Assembly: GCA_963768715.1 (NCBI GenBank)
Contig: CAVYJC010000006.1
Span: 90,846-154,845, forward strand
Source: DATKEJ01 sp963768715
GTDB lineage: Bacteria; Bacteroidota; Rhodothermia; Rhodothermales; DATKEJ01
DNA: 64,000 bases
Reading direction: 5' to 3'
In this document: positions 16,068-24,506 of the stretch, in pieces
How the letters are laid out: every line of letters begins with the position of its first letter
Numbering within the stretch: the first letter of the stretch is position 1
Position numbers and translations under genes: made by a program
Notes under the pieces: generated by a model
Database searches by the model: none
The model's input: only the letters and a program-made list of their open reading frames with translations
Told to the model about the DNA's origin: nothing

Positions 16068-17030
16068 AACCGGGACGATCGCTTCCTTCAGGTACCGATT
16101 TCTTCGCAGCGCCAACATACCCGACGTTACCCAACGGTAGCGCCGAACGATCCGCCGCCAGCCCGCCTCGTATTGACTGAGGGCGTCTCTACGAAGACAT
16201 TCGACGACGAGCTCCGCTGATTCGAATCCGAGACGGATCCCCTCGCCGGTTATGGGATCGAGAAACCCTGCTGCGTCTCCTACGAGAGCCACTCTGCCTT
16301 TGGAAACGCTCGCGGCGAATCTTCCGAACGGCCCGGCGCCTCGGATCCTGTCGATCGGCTCGTCCAGCCGTCCAAGCAATTCGGGGAATTTCGAAAGGCC
16401 GTCTCCGAACCGTCGTGGAACACTGGACAGGAGTGCCACACCGACCACGCCGCCGCCGATGGGTGTGACGTAGGCTTCTTCTTCGTCACCCAGATAGACA
16501 TCGACGAAGTCAGCGTCGGCCTCGGTTGCAAAATGCCTTCGCATTCCGAACCTGCCGGGGGGCGACTTGAGAAGGGGAATGCCGATCGAACTCCTGAGAG
16601 AGGAATTCAGCCCATCGGCCGCAACGAGCCAGCGGGCGCGAATATCCATTGCAACAACAGAGTCGGCGAATTCTTCCACGTCCCGAATACGACCTTGCCG
16701 TCGGTCGACGCCGAGGTCGGCAGCCCGTTGCCAGAGTATCTCAGAGAGATCGGTCCGTCGAATCCCTATGCCCTCGCCGTCCTTGAATCGACCCGTGGCG
16801 GTAACCCCCTTTCGATGATAACGCACTCCGGCAAAGGCCCGCCCGGTCGTCGTTTCAACGCCCATGCGTTCCAGTAGCGCGCGTCCGGCGGGCATAATAC
16901 CCTCACCGCATGCTTTGTCAACGGGTCCACGGTGCGGCTCGACGACAACGACGCTCATGCCTGCCATCGAACCAAAGATGGCGGTGGCCAGGCCGGCCGG
17001 CCCACCTCCCGCTACGAGCAGATCGATCAT
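16011..17030 (-). CDS. FAD-dependent oxidoreductase, geranylgeranyl-reductase/SrsC-like, 339 aa
   Basis: ATG at 17030 starts MIDLLVAGGGPAGLATAIFG, a Rossmann GxGxxG FAD-binding motif at the very N-terminus; the longer open frame upstream belongs to the overlapping methyltransferase region. Other family marks: VDKACGEGIMPAGRALLERMG (residues about 37-57), a DG motif (WLVAADGLNSSLR) and the second FAD motif VALVGDAAGFLDPITGEGIRLGFE split over residues about 250-275. It is third in the minus-strand operon, 2 bp after the methyltransferase stop. In Streptomyces srsABC the equivalent flavoprotein hydroxylates the phenolic lipid made by the type III PKS; the same role is inferred here. Confidence 0.82.
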   Translation of the reverse strand: MIDLLVAGGGPAGLATAIFGSMAGMSVVVVEPHRGPVDKACGEGIMPAGRALLERMGVETTTGRAFAGVRYHRKGVTATGRFKDGEGIGIRRTDLSEILWQRAADLGVDRRQGRIRDVEEFADSVVAMDIRARWLVAADGLNSSLRSSIGIPLLKSPPGRFGMRRHFATEADADFVDVYLGDEEEAYVTPIGGGVVGVALLSSVPRRFGDGLSKFPELLGRLDEPIDRIRGAGPFGRFAASVSKGRVALVGDAAGFLDPITGEGIRLGFESAELVVECLRRDALSQYEAGWRRIVRRYRWVTSGMLALRRNRYLKEAIVPVLRSAPRLFDGMLGLLGSR

Positions 17031-17032
17031 GT

Positions 17033-17554
17033 TCAGGTTCCAGCCCCTGCCAACGCTCGATTCTCCACACGGATGCGAACCGCCAGGAGAACGCCATTCA
17101 AGACTGTGAACACCGCCGCAGTTATCCAGTTTGTGTGAACGAGGGGAAGCGCGAACCCCTCGACAGCGACGATCAGGTAATTGGGATGACTCATGAACCG
17201 ATAGGGTCCCCGCCGAACTTTCGCCAAACCAGGTACTACCACCACGCGGGTCGTCCATCGGTCGCCAAGCGCGGAGATCACCCAAAACCGTCCAGCGGCC
17301 GCGCAGAGAACCAGACCCAGCATCGGATAGCCGAGCACAGGAACAAACGGTCGGTGTAGCAGCCGGCTTTCGAGCAAACATCCTGCGAGCAATCCGACAT
17401 GGAGCGCGACCATTACGGGGTAGTGACCCATCCCGACCTCGATGCCGCCGGCAGCCATCTGCGCCTCGACATTTCGTCGGGACAGACGCAATTCGAGCAG
17501 ACGCTCAACGGCGACCACCGCAATGAGGGCAGTGAAGGCATTCAGGCTGGACAT
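17033..17554 (-). CDS. ICMT-like membrane methyltransferase (SrsB-like), 173 aa
   Basis: A small integral membrane protein of the isoprenylcysteine carboxyl methyltransferase family: hydrophobic segments at about residues 3-20, 40-60, 70-90 and 130-155. The conserved block near residues 100-125 (VVVVPGLAKVRRGPYRFMSHPNYLIV) has the RHPNY-like SHPNY motif that helps bind S-adenosylmethionine. I start at ATG 17554, overlapping the end of the polyketide synthase gene by 13 bp; the frame is open to 17707 but that part duplicates PKS sequence in another frame. With a type III PKS and a flavoprotein on either side, O-methylation of an alkylresorcinol-type product is the likely task. Confidence 0.82.
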   Translation of the reverse strand: MSSLNAFTALIAVVAVERLLELRLSRRNVEAQMAAGGIEVGMGHYPVMVALHVGLLAGCLLESRLLHRPFVPVLGYPMLGLVLCAAAGRFWVISALGDRWTTRVVVVPGLAKVRRGPYRFMSHPNYLIVAVEGFALPLVHTNWITAAVFTVLNGVLLAVRIRVENRALAGAGT

Positions 17555-18682
17555 TTGAGCAACGCCATTTCTGAGCAGAAGCCCGGCCCCATGGCGATCA
17601 TGAGTCCATACATCCCGGACCGCAGGCGTCCTTGCGCGATCGACTCGTGGAGAACGTGCAGCACCGATGCGCTCGACAGGTTTCCGATATCCGCCAAGGA
17701 CTTCCACGTCACGTCAAGAGCGCCTTCGGGCAGATCAAGCTCCCGCTGCATCGCTTCGAGCACTTTGGGACCGCCCGGATGACAGATCCAGCAATCGATG
17801 TCGCGGGTTGTAAGACCGTACTCGGCGAGGAAATCGACGACTCCCTCCTTGAGGTAGCGACTAACCATGAGTGGGACGTCGGCCGACAGAACGACTTTGA
17901 AACCGTCCGTACCCACTTCCCAGCCCATGACGTGCTCGGTGTCGGGATAGAAGGCGCTTTTGTTCGCGATCACACGCGGAGTCGACGGCGCTTCATGGTT
18001 CTGACAGCCCGCCACCTCTACCAATGACTGCTGCCGCCCCGTCACCAAAGAGTCCTCCGGCCACGATGGCCGGAATCGACATATCGCGTTTCTGGAGGGT
18101 GAGCGAGCACAACTCAAGCGACAGCAAGGCGGCCGTATGGTCAGGGAACGCACGCAGATAGTCTGACATCCTTGAGATGCCGGCCACACCCGCCACACAG
18201 CCAAGACCGAAAAGCGGGGTTCGCTTGATGTCAGTCCGGAGCTTGAGGCGATTGACGAGCCGCGCATCGATGGTGGGCACCGCGATACCGGTCACACTGG
18301 CAAAGAAGATGGCATCCAGCTGCTCAACGTCCACGTCGGCCTGGTGAAGTGCGTTGCGAAGGGCTTTCGCTGCGAGGTCCGTACCGACCTCGATGTAGGC
18401 GCGGTTCGACTCGGTAAATCCTTGCAGGGCCGGATAGGCCTCCATCGGCAGCGCCAGATGCCGCCGCTGCACCTGAACTGATTCGAAAAAGCGCCGTAAG
18501 AGATCAGGATTGTGGGATTCGTCGGCCCACAGCCGATTGAATCCCTCGATAAGTTCTTCTTGCGAATAAACGTGGTCGGGGAGCACTACTGAGGTGGTCA
18601 CCAACGCCGGGTCAGCAAGGTCTCGTGCTTCTCCTGCTATGCTACGCGTCCCCGTATCGTTAGCGATACGTTGCATTTCCAT
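17542..18682 (-). pseudogene. Type III polyketide synthase (chalcone-synthase fold), interrupted by one frameshift
   Basis: Two overlapping frames make one type III PKS. The first runs from 18682 (MEMQRIANDTGTRS...) through the catalytic cysteine at residue about 162 (GLGCVAGVAG) to GDGAAAVI; the second continues with VEVAGCQNHEAPSTPRV and carries the catalytic His (CHPGGPKVLEAM) and Asn (GNLSSASVLHVL). The frames join if one C of the CC pair at 18021-18022 (plus strand) is removed. As written, the first frame ends soon after at GRGGGLSEP and lacks two of the three catalytic residues. Rejoined length of about 380 aa is normal. The family makes alkylresorcinols, pyrones or related phenolic lipids. 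Either a sequence error or a recent pseudogene. Downstream methyltransferase and flavoprotein are intact. Confidence 0.85.
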
Positions 18683-18810
18683 AATGGACGTTCGACCTTT
18701 CTTGATGTACGTTTGAGGTTCGGTACTCTCTTAGACCTTCATGTGTCGAGGTTGGTCCGCACAATCGTTCGGATCGTTCCCGAAAAGTCGGTCCCCTAAA
18801 TCCTATTCAG

Positions 18811-20622
18811 ATGAGACCAATTATTGCCACCGGCCTTTTATGTCTCGCTGCTCACTGGTCGCTGATGGCGCAGGATGCCGCGAAGACGCCCATACTTCCT
18901 CCGCTACAGCCCTGGCATGGTCAGAGTGAGCGTCTCATTGCCTCGAGTGACGACCCCTGGATAACCCCGTCTGAGGCAACTGATCTGCAATCGACGCCGT
19001 CGTACGACGAAACGGTAGCCTGGCTCCATAAGCTCGTCGATGCTTCTCAGGATCTGGAGATGATCTCCATCGGGAAGAGCCCGGAGCAGCGTGACATCTG
19101 GATGGTGATCGCCGTGAAGGGCGGGGCCAAGACGCCGATGGAGGTCAGACATAATCAGAAGCCGACGCTCCTCGCCCACGGGGGGATTCACTCTGGGGAG
19201 ATCGACGGAAAGGACGCCGGCCTGATGCTGCTGAGAGATCTCACGGTCGGAGGAAGGCTGCAGCTTCTAAACGACGTGAACCTACTGTTCATTCCGATCC
19301 TGAACGTCGACGGCCATGAGCGGTCATCCGAATACAATCGCATCAATCAGCGCGGACCGAAGGAGATGGGTTGGCGAACAAATCGCCGAAATCTCAACCT
19401 GAATCGAGACTTCAGCAAGCTCGAAACCCCGGAAGTCCAAGCCCTCGTTGCGATAATCAACGCCTGGTCTCCCGATTTGTACCTCGATCTTCACGTGACC
19501 GACGGCGCCGACTACCAGTACGACGCGACGTTCGGGTACAACGGCCCGCACGCCTGGTCTCCCGCTGTGGCGAGCTGGCTCGACGTGTCATACACGCCGC
19601 GAGTGGATGCCGCGCTGACGAAAATGGGACATGTCCCGGGTCCACTCGTTTTCGGCGTGAACGGACGTGACATGGACGGAGGGAATCTGGAATGGACTGC
19701 TCCGCCTCGCTTTTCTACAGGTTACGCCGATGCCCGCCATCTGCCGCACGTCCTCCTCGAAAACCACTCGTTGAAACCGTATAAACGGCGCGTTCTCGGG
19801 ACGTACGTCTTCCTTGAAGCGTCGCTTCGCGCCCTGATAGACGGATCTGACGCCCTGCGGGCAGCCGCTGAGGCGGATCGCCACATGCGTCCCGATTCTC
19901 TGCCCCTCGCCTTCACCGTTCCCAAAGTCAAGCCCGCAAGGACACTCTTCAAAGGCATCCGTTCGGAGGTCTTCCACTCCGACATCTCCGGAGACGAGAT
20001 CGTACGCTGGACTGGGGAACCGTACGAAACGGAACTCCCTTTGCTCGTCATGAGCAAAGGCATCTCTGTCACTGCACGGCCGGCTGAATACTTCATTCCC
20101 GCCGCTTGGGCCGACATCGCGAGGCGACTATCCGTGCACGGAATATCCGTCGATCGTGTCAACGAGGGACGGTGGGTGGACGCTGACATGTATCGGTTGC
20201 CGGACGCCAAAATCGAACCGGCACCATTCGAGGGAAGGGCACGCGTACAGCCCGGCACTCCGTCGACTGAAAGGAGGAAGCTCTGGCTCGGGCCGGGCTC
20301 GTATACGGTATCGACAGACCAGGACTTGGGTGACCTCCTCATGCTGCTCCTGGAGCCCGAATCACCGGATTCGTACTTCCAGTGGGGATACTTCCTCGAG
20401 ATACTCCAGAAGACGGAATACGTGGAAGATTATGTCATCGAGCCCATGGCGCGCAGAATGATGGAAGAAGATCCAGAGCTCAAAAAGGAGTTTGAGGATC
20501 GGGTCGCATCGGACTCTACGTTCGCCGCCAGTCCATCAGAACGCCTGGCATTCTTCTATCAGAGAACGCCATTCGCGGATGAGCAGTGGATGCTGTATCC
20601 CATCGGGCGCTCGGTGGAATAG
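18811..20622 (+). CDS. Secreted M14 zinc carboxypeptidase, 603 aa
   Basis: Signal peptide MRPIIATGLLCLAAHWSLMAQ. Peptidase M14 domain at about residues 65-330: zinc ligands H127 and E130 (in HGGIHSGE) and H228 (LYLDLHVTDG). The conserved region between includes NVDGHER and a NRDF block (LNLNRDFSKLETPEVQALV). The C-terminal 270 residues form an additional domain with beta-strands and a helical tail. The enzyme trims C-terminal amino acids from peptides outside the cytoplasm. A heptad array starts at the last base of its stop codon. Confidence 0.87.
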   Translation: MRPIIATGLLCLAAHWSLMAQDAAKTPILPPLQPWHGQSERLIASSDDPWITPSEATDLQSTPSYDETVAWLHKLVDASQDLEMISIGKSPEQRDIWMVIAVKGGAKTPMEVRHNQKPTLLAHGGIHSGEIDGKDAGLMLLRDLTVGGRLQLLNDVNLLFIPILNVDGHERSSEYNRINQRGPKEMGWRTNRRNLNLNRDFSKLETPEVQALVAIINAWSPDLYLDLHVTDGADYQYDATFGYNGPHAWSPAVASWLDVSYTPRVDAALTKMGHVPGPLVFGVNGRDMDGGNLEWTAPPRFSTGYADARHLPHVLLENHSLKPYKRRVLGTYVFLEASLRALIDGSDALRAAAEADRHMRPDSLPLAFTVPKVKPARTLFKGIRSEVFHSDISGDEIVRWTGEPYETELPLLVMSKGISVTARPAEYFIPAAWADIARRLSVHGISVDRVNEGRWVDADMYRLPDAKIEPAPFEGRARVQPGTPSTERRKLWLGPGSYTVSTDQDLGDLLMLLLEPESPDSYFQWGYFLEILQKTEYVEDYVIEPMARRMMEEDPELKKEFEDRVASDSTFAASPSERLAFFYQRTPFADEQWMLYPIGRSVE

Positions 20623-20656
20623 GTCCGTGGTCCGTCGTCCGGGGTCCGGGGTCTGT
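20622..20656 (+). repeat. Heptad array, GGTCCGT/GGTCCGG type
   Basis: Five 7-bp units, the first sharing its first G with the TAG stop codon (20620-20622) of the M14 gene. Same word family as 12032-12066. Confidence 0.8.
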
Positions 20657-20673
20657 CGTTCCCGCGCTTCTCG

Positions 20674-20708
20674 GACGCACCCCGCACCCCGCACCTCGCA
20701 CCTGATCC
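20674..20708 (+). repeat. Heptad array, CCCGCAC type
   Basis: Units GACGCAC, CCCGCAC, CCCGCAC, CTCGCAC, then a degenerate unit. An almost identical block recurs 71 bp later at 20745-20786. Confidence 0.8.
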
Positions 20709-20744
20709 CGGGGTGTCGCTCGCTGTGGCCTGCCCTTACGGAGG

Positions 20745-20786
20745 GACGCACCCCGCACCTCGCACTTTTTGAATTTTGAGTTCCAG
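20745..20786 (+). repeat. Heptad array, CCCGCAC passing into ATTTTGA
   Basis: Starts GACGCAC, CCCGCAC, CTCGCAC like the array at 20674, then switches without loss of phase to T-rich words (TTTTTGA, ATTTTGA). The change of word with preserved 7-bp register is seen directly. Confidence 0.75.
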
Positions 20787-20874
20787 GGGTCACAATCAAT
20801 GCGTTTTTCCGTCAAGTAAGGTGTTTGGCCGGTCTTAGAGAGCGGCGCACATCATCGACCAAGACGGAAGTCAA

Positions 20875-21900
20875 ATGAAACTCGGCAGATCGGCAATATT
20901 CGCCGTCGTAATTGGCGCCTCCATCGCGTCGTCCGTTGACGGGCAGAGTCTCGACCTCACGGTCCACAATACCGGCATCAGCTTCGGGGACTCCAAGCGC
21001 ATCAACGGATTACGCTTCAATTTCATCGATAAGCGACTCGAAGAGGTGAACGGAATCAACGTCACGGTCTGGTCGCCGAAAGACTCTGTAGACAGCGTCG
21101 TCAACGGATTGGCTCTTGGGATTCCTACCACGGGCGCAGGTGACATCAACGGTATCGGACTTGGCGTGCTGGGCGCTGGGGCATCACGGAACTTCACCGG
21201 CATCGGTTTTGGGGCACTCGGTCTCGGAGCGGGCGGTGACTTTTCGGGCATCGGCATCGGCGGATTGGGCATCGGCGCCGGCGGATCCTTGCGAGGTATC
21301 GGAATTGGAGGAATGGGTGCTGGGGCCGGCGGACCGATTGAAGGCATCTTCATCGGCGGATTGGGGGTCGGAACGGGGGCGACCTTCTCGGGACTGGGCA
21401 TCGGTGGACTGGGTATCGGAGTCGGTGAGGACGCGACTGGTCTGCTGATCGGCGGCATCGGTGTCGGCGCAGGCAGGGTGCTCAAGGGAATCGCCATCGG
21501 CGGTATTGGCGTCGGAAGCGGCGAGGGCGCGGAAGGCCTGCTGATCTCAGGATTCGCTCTCGGCACGGGCGGTACACTCACAGGCGTAGGGATAGCCGGA
21601 TTTGCCGCCGGCGCGGAATCGCTGCGAGGAATCCTGATCGCAGGCGGCGCGGCCGGAGGTAGTGATCTTGCCGGTCTGGTGGTCGCTCCCGGGTATTTCA
21701 GAGTCGACGATCTCGGCGAAATTCGAGGCGTTTCGGTGTCGGCCTTCAATCACATCAAAGGTCGACAGAACGGCCTGTCGATCGGGATCCTCAATTATGC
21801 ACGACGTCTGAACGGCATTCAGCTCGGTGTACTCAACTTCGCCGGAAGCAATTCAGGTTGGCGTCGATGGCTGCCATTCGTCAACTGGCACTTTGACTGA
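20875..21900 (+). CDS. Exported glycine-rich 16-residue-repeat protein with LA_2272-like C-terminus, 341 aa
   Basis: Signal peptide at residues 1-23 (ending SSVDGQ). Residues about 91-266 consist of some eleven tandem 16-residue units with consensus G-I-x-I-G-G-L-G-x-G-x-G-x-x-x-x (for example GIGIGGLGIGAGG). The last 60 residues (RGVSVSAFNHIKGRQNGLSI, then GILNYARRLNGIQLGVLNFA) match the spacing of LA_2272-type surface repeats. The period and the regular Gly/Ile pattern suggest a beta-solenoid or a glycine-rich outer-membrane barrel. Function unknown. No partner gene is obvious, and it follows heptad arrays. Confidence 0.75.
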   Translation: MKLGRSAIFAVVIGASIASSVDGQSLDLTVHNTGISFGDSKRINGLRFNFIDKRLEEVNGINVTVWSPKDSVDSVVNGLALGIPTTGAGDINGIGLGVLGAGASRNFTGIGFGALGLGAGGDFSGIGIGGLGIGAGGSLRGIGIGGMGAGAGGPIEGIFIGGLGVGTGATFSGLGIGGLGIGVGEDATGLLIGGIGVGAGRVLKGIAIGGIGVGSGEGAEGLLISGFALGTGGTLTGVGIAGFAAGAESLRGILIAGGAAGGSDLAGLVVAPGYFRVDDLGEIRGVSVSAFNHIKGRQNGLSIGILNYARRLNGIQLGVLNFAGSNSGWRRWLPFVNWHFD

Positions 21901-21936
21901 CCTCGCAAGACGAGAGCCGATCAGGACCCTGGCAAT

Positions 21937-22800
21937 TCAACCCATAGCCAGAAGAGGAACGACTCCCTTGTAAGAGGTCGTGATACTCGCGATCGGATCT
22001 TCCGGCTCGTCATGCTCGACAAAGTAATGTTCGAGTCCGGCTTGCTCGGCGGACACGAAGATCGTCGAAAAGTCGAGGATACCCGAACCAACCTCCGTCA
22101 TGAAACCGTCGGGCGTCATGTCCTTCACATGACAAAGCTTAAAGCGGCCTGGGTACCTGCTGAAATAGTCGAATGGGTTCGCCCCTGCCTTGGCGATCCA
22201 GAAGATGTCGAGCTCCATAGCTACCAGAGCATCGTCACACCGCTCCAGGAGCAAATCGTACGGAATTGCGTCATCGATCGGCGCGAACTCGAAGTTATGG
22301 TTGTGATACGCGAACGACCGTCCCGCTTCGTGGCATGTCGCTGCCGCCGCATTGAGATCGTCCGCGATCCTTCGGTACCCGTCGAGGGATCGGTCGGAGG
22401 CGCCGACGAACGGGCACACGATCCACTCACACCCGAGCGTCGCCGTCTCGTCGAGAACTTCTCTGATGCGTGTTCTTAGATCGGCCAGACCGACATGTCT
22501 TGCCGGAGCGGCCAGACCCGAGCGATCGAGAATTGCACGAACTTCCGTCGCCGTCCGGCCGAAGAGGTCGTGCAGTTCCACTTCTTCATACCCGATCGCG
22601 GCAATCTTCTCGATGGTTCCTTCGAAGTCCTTTTCGAGGATGGAACGGACTGTATATAGTTGAAGTCCTGGCGATGGTACGGTATGCACGAGTGTTGAGG
22701 GTTGGTTGTTGATACCTGTCACGTCGGTCGAGGAGAGGAAGCGTGCTTCTCCCCGAAGTAATCGGCTATCTGAATCAATTGCAATCGCGCGTGGCACCAA
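21937..22800 (-). CDS. Sugar phosphate isomerase/epimerase-like TIM-barrel protein, 287 aa
   Basis: Xylose-isomerase-like TIM barrel (AP endonuclease 2 superfamily). Recognisable strands: PGLQLYTVR (residue about 44), GYEEVELHDLFG, WIVCPFVG, FAYHNHNFEF (about residue 165), VAMELDIFWIAKAGANP and KLCHVKDMTPDG; the Glu, His and Asp residues there bind the divalent metal. It would isomerise or epimerise a sugar or inositol derivative. The N-terminal 40 residues are unlike the usual Tat signal of homologues, so a later start is possible (a GTG at 22722 begins VTGINNQPS). A 243-bp region with a heptad array separates it from the divergent M20 peptidase gene. Confidence 0.8.
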   Translation of the reverse strand: MVPRAIAIDSDSRLLRGEARFLSSTDVTGINNQPSTLVHTVPSPGLQLYTVRSILEKDFEGTIEKIAAIGYEEVELHDLFGRTATEVRAILDRSGLAAPARHVGLADLRTRIREVLDETATLGCEWIVCPFVGASDRSLDGYRRIADDLNAAAATCHEAGRSFAYHNHNFEFAPIDDAIPYDLLLERCDDALVAMELDIFWIAKAGANPFDYFSRYPGRFKLCHVKDMTPDGFMTEVGSGILDFSTIFVSAEQAGLEHYFVEHDEPEDPIASITTSYKGVVPLLAMG

Positions 22801-22930
22801 TTGGTTCTCACAGGCAGCTGGAATCCCGAACCCCTCCGAACTCGATCCACGGCGTGGTCTGACACTCAGCTCAACTCACTTGTTCGGGGCAGGCTCCCGA
22901 ACTCCGAACCGAGGAGCGCAGCCCGATCCG

Positions 22931-22993
22931 GCGAAGTACCAAGTACGAAGTACAAAGTACCAGGTACCCGAACGTGGAACCCCGAACCCCGAA
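22931..22993 (+). repeat. Nine-unit heptad array, AAGTACC passing into CCCCGAA
   Basis: Units ACCAAGT, ACGAAGT, ACAAAGT, ACCAGGT, then ACCCGAA, CGTGGAA, CCCCGAA, CCCCGAA, all in one 7-bp register. The first word family returns inverted at 62493-62534. This array is the exception in being between divergent genes, about 50 bp before the M20 peptidase start. A shorter CTCCCGA/ACTCCGA pair lies near 22894-22907. Confidence 0.8.
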
Positions 22994-23043
22994 CGTCATC
23001 CCCCTGCGTCTTACCTTTGTGAGATATCTAACAAACCGCCATA

Positions 23044-24361
23044 ATGAACATCCAACGCGTTTTCCTCACCACCATCTGCTGCCTCTTCGCCGTGTCGATC
23101 GCTTCGGCGCAGACGCTCTCCGACACCGAGCGTCAGGTCGTAGCTTGGATCGACGCCCACAACGATGAGTCCGTTTCCTTCCTGGAGCAGGTCGTCGACG
23201 TCAACAGTGGCACCGAAAATCACGAAGGTGTCCATGAGGTCGGCCGCCTTTACGCCAAGGCGTTCGAGGACATTGGAATGGAGACGACTTGGGAGGATTT
23301 GTCTCCCGTCAATCGTTCGGGCAACCTGTGGGCCGAGCAGAAGGGATCTAAGGGCAAGCGCCTGCTCCTGATCGGCCACCTCGACACGGTGTTTCCGAAG
23401 GACAGTCCCTTTCAAAAGTTCGAAATGGTGAACGATTCGATCGCGGCAGGACCCGGAACAGAGGACATGAAAGGTGGCGACAACGTCATCTTGTTCGCGC
23501 TGAAGGCCCTGCATGCCGTCGGGGCCCTCGATGATGCCCGGATCGTCGTTGCCCTCACCGGAGACGAAGAATTCACCGGCCAGCCTTTCGATATCAGTCG
23601 CGGCAGGTTCGTCGAGGAAGCCAAGAACAGTGATGCGGCGTTAGGCTTCGAAGGCGGCGTCGGCAGCATGAATTCGGCAACCGTAGCGCGCCGCGGCTTC
23701 ACGGGCTGGAACCTCACGGTCCACGGCAAACGAGGGCATTCGAGTCTGATTTTCACAGACCAATTCGGAAGCGGCGCCATCTTCGAGGCCGCGCGCATCT
23801 TGAACGACTGGTACAAAGATCTGGTTGGAGAGAAAGATCTGACTTTCGGCGCCGGCATCATTGTGGGAGGGACGACCATTGAATACGACGGCGAGCTGGC
23901 AAAAGGCAGCGCATTCGGTAAACGGAACGTAATCCCCCAAATCGTTCATGTTGCGGGTGATCTGCGCACGCTGAGTCCCGCACAGACGGAGAACGCCAAG
24001 GAGCGGATGCAGGAGATCGTGGCCAGAAACCTTCCCGAGACAAGCGCCGAGCTTGTCTTCGATGAATCGTTTCCCGCCATGGCGCCCACCGAGGGCAACT
24101 GGGCACTCCTGCACAAGCTCGATGAGATCAACCGGACGCTCGGCTATGGGCCGATCCATGCGGTTGATCCTGCCGAGCGAGGGGCGGCCGACATATCGTT
24201 CGCGACGCCCTATACAGACGGCCTGGCTGGGACTGGGACCATTCGGCTCGGGCGGTCACACTACCGAGGAACGAATCAATCTCAACTCGATTCCCGTCGC
24301 GACGAAGCGGGCGGCGATTCTGATCTATCGTCTTACGCAGGAGGCGCCCGGAACCAACTGA
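23044..24361 (+). CDS. Secreted M20 metallopeptidase (glutamate carboxypeptidase-like), frameshifted near its end
   Basis: Signal peptide (MNIQRVFLTTICCLFAVSIASAQ without its last residues). M20 family motifs: GHLDTVF (first zinc His, residue about 114), GTEDMKGG (bridging Asp), TGDEEFTG (catalytic Glu) and a dimerisation insert at about residues 210-320. In the main frame the protein runs to TDGLAGTG and then turns into low-complexity sequence up to 24501. Another frame continues the family sequence: GLGPFGSGGHTTEERINLNS, with the last zinc His, to a stop at 24361. Removing one G of the GGG at 24229-24231 restores an about 438-aa enzyme. The listed end is that of the restored gene. Error or real inactivation cannot be told apart here. 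Confidence 0.8.
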
Positions 24362-24506
24362 CGGGGTCCCGAAGGTCTTCCCCAGATCGGACGACCGAGC
24401 AATCCAACTTCCCTGTAAAGGATCATGCCTCTCGGCAAGGCAACAGGATACCAAACGGGTTCCGGCAGGAGCCTCGGGTAGCTAGCATCAGTTGGGCATG
24501 ATGCCC

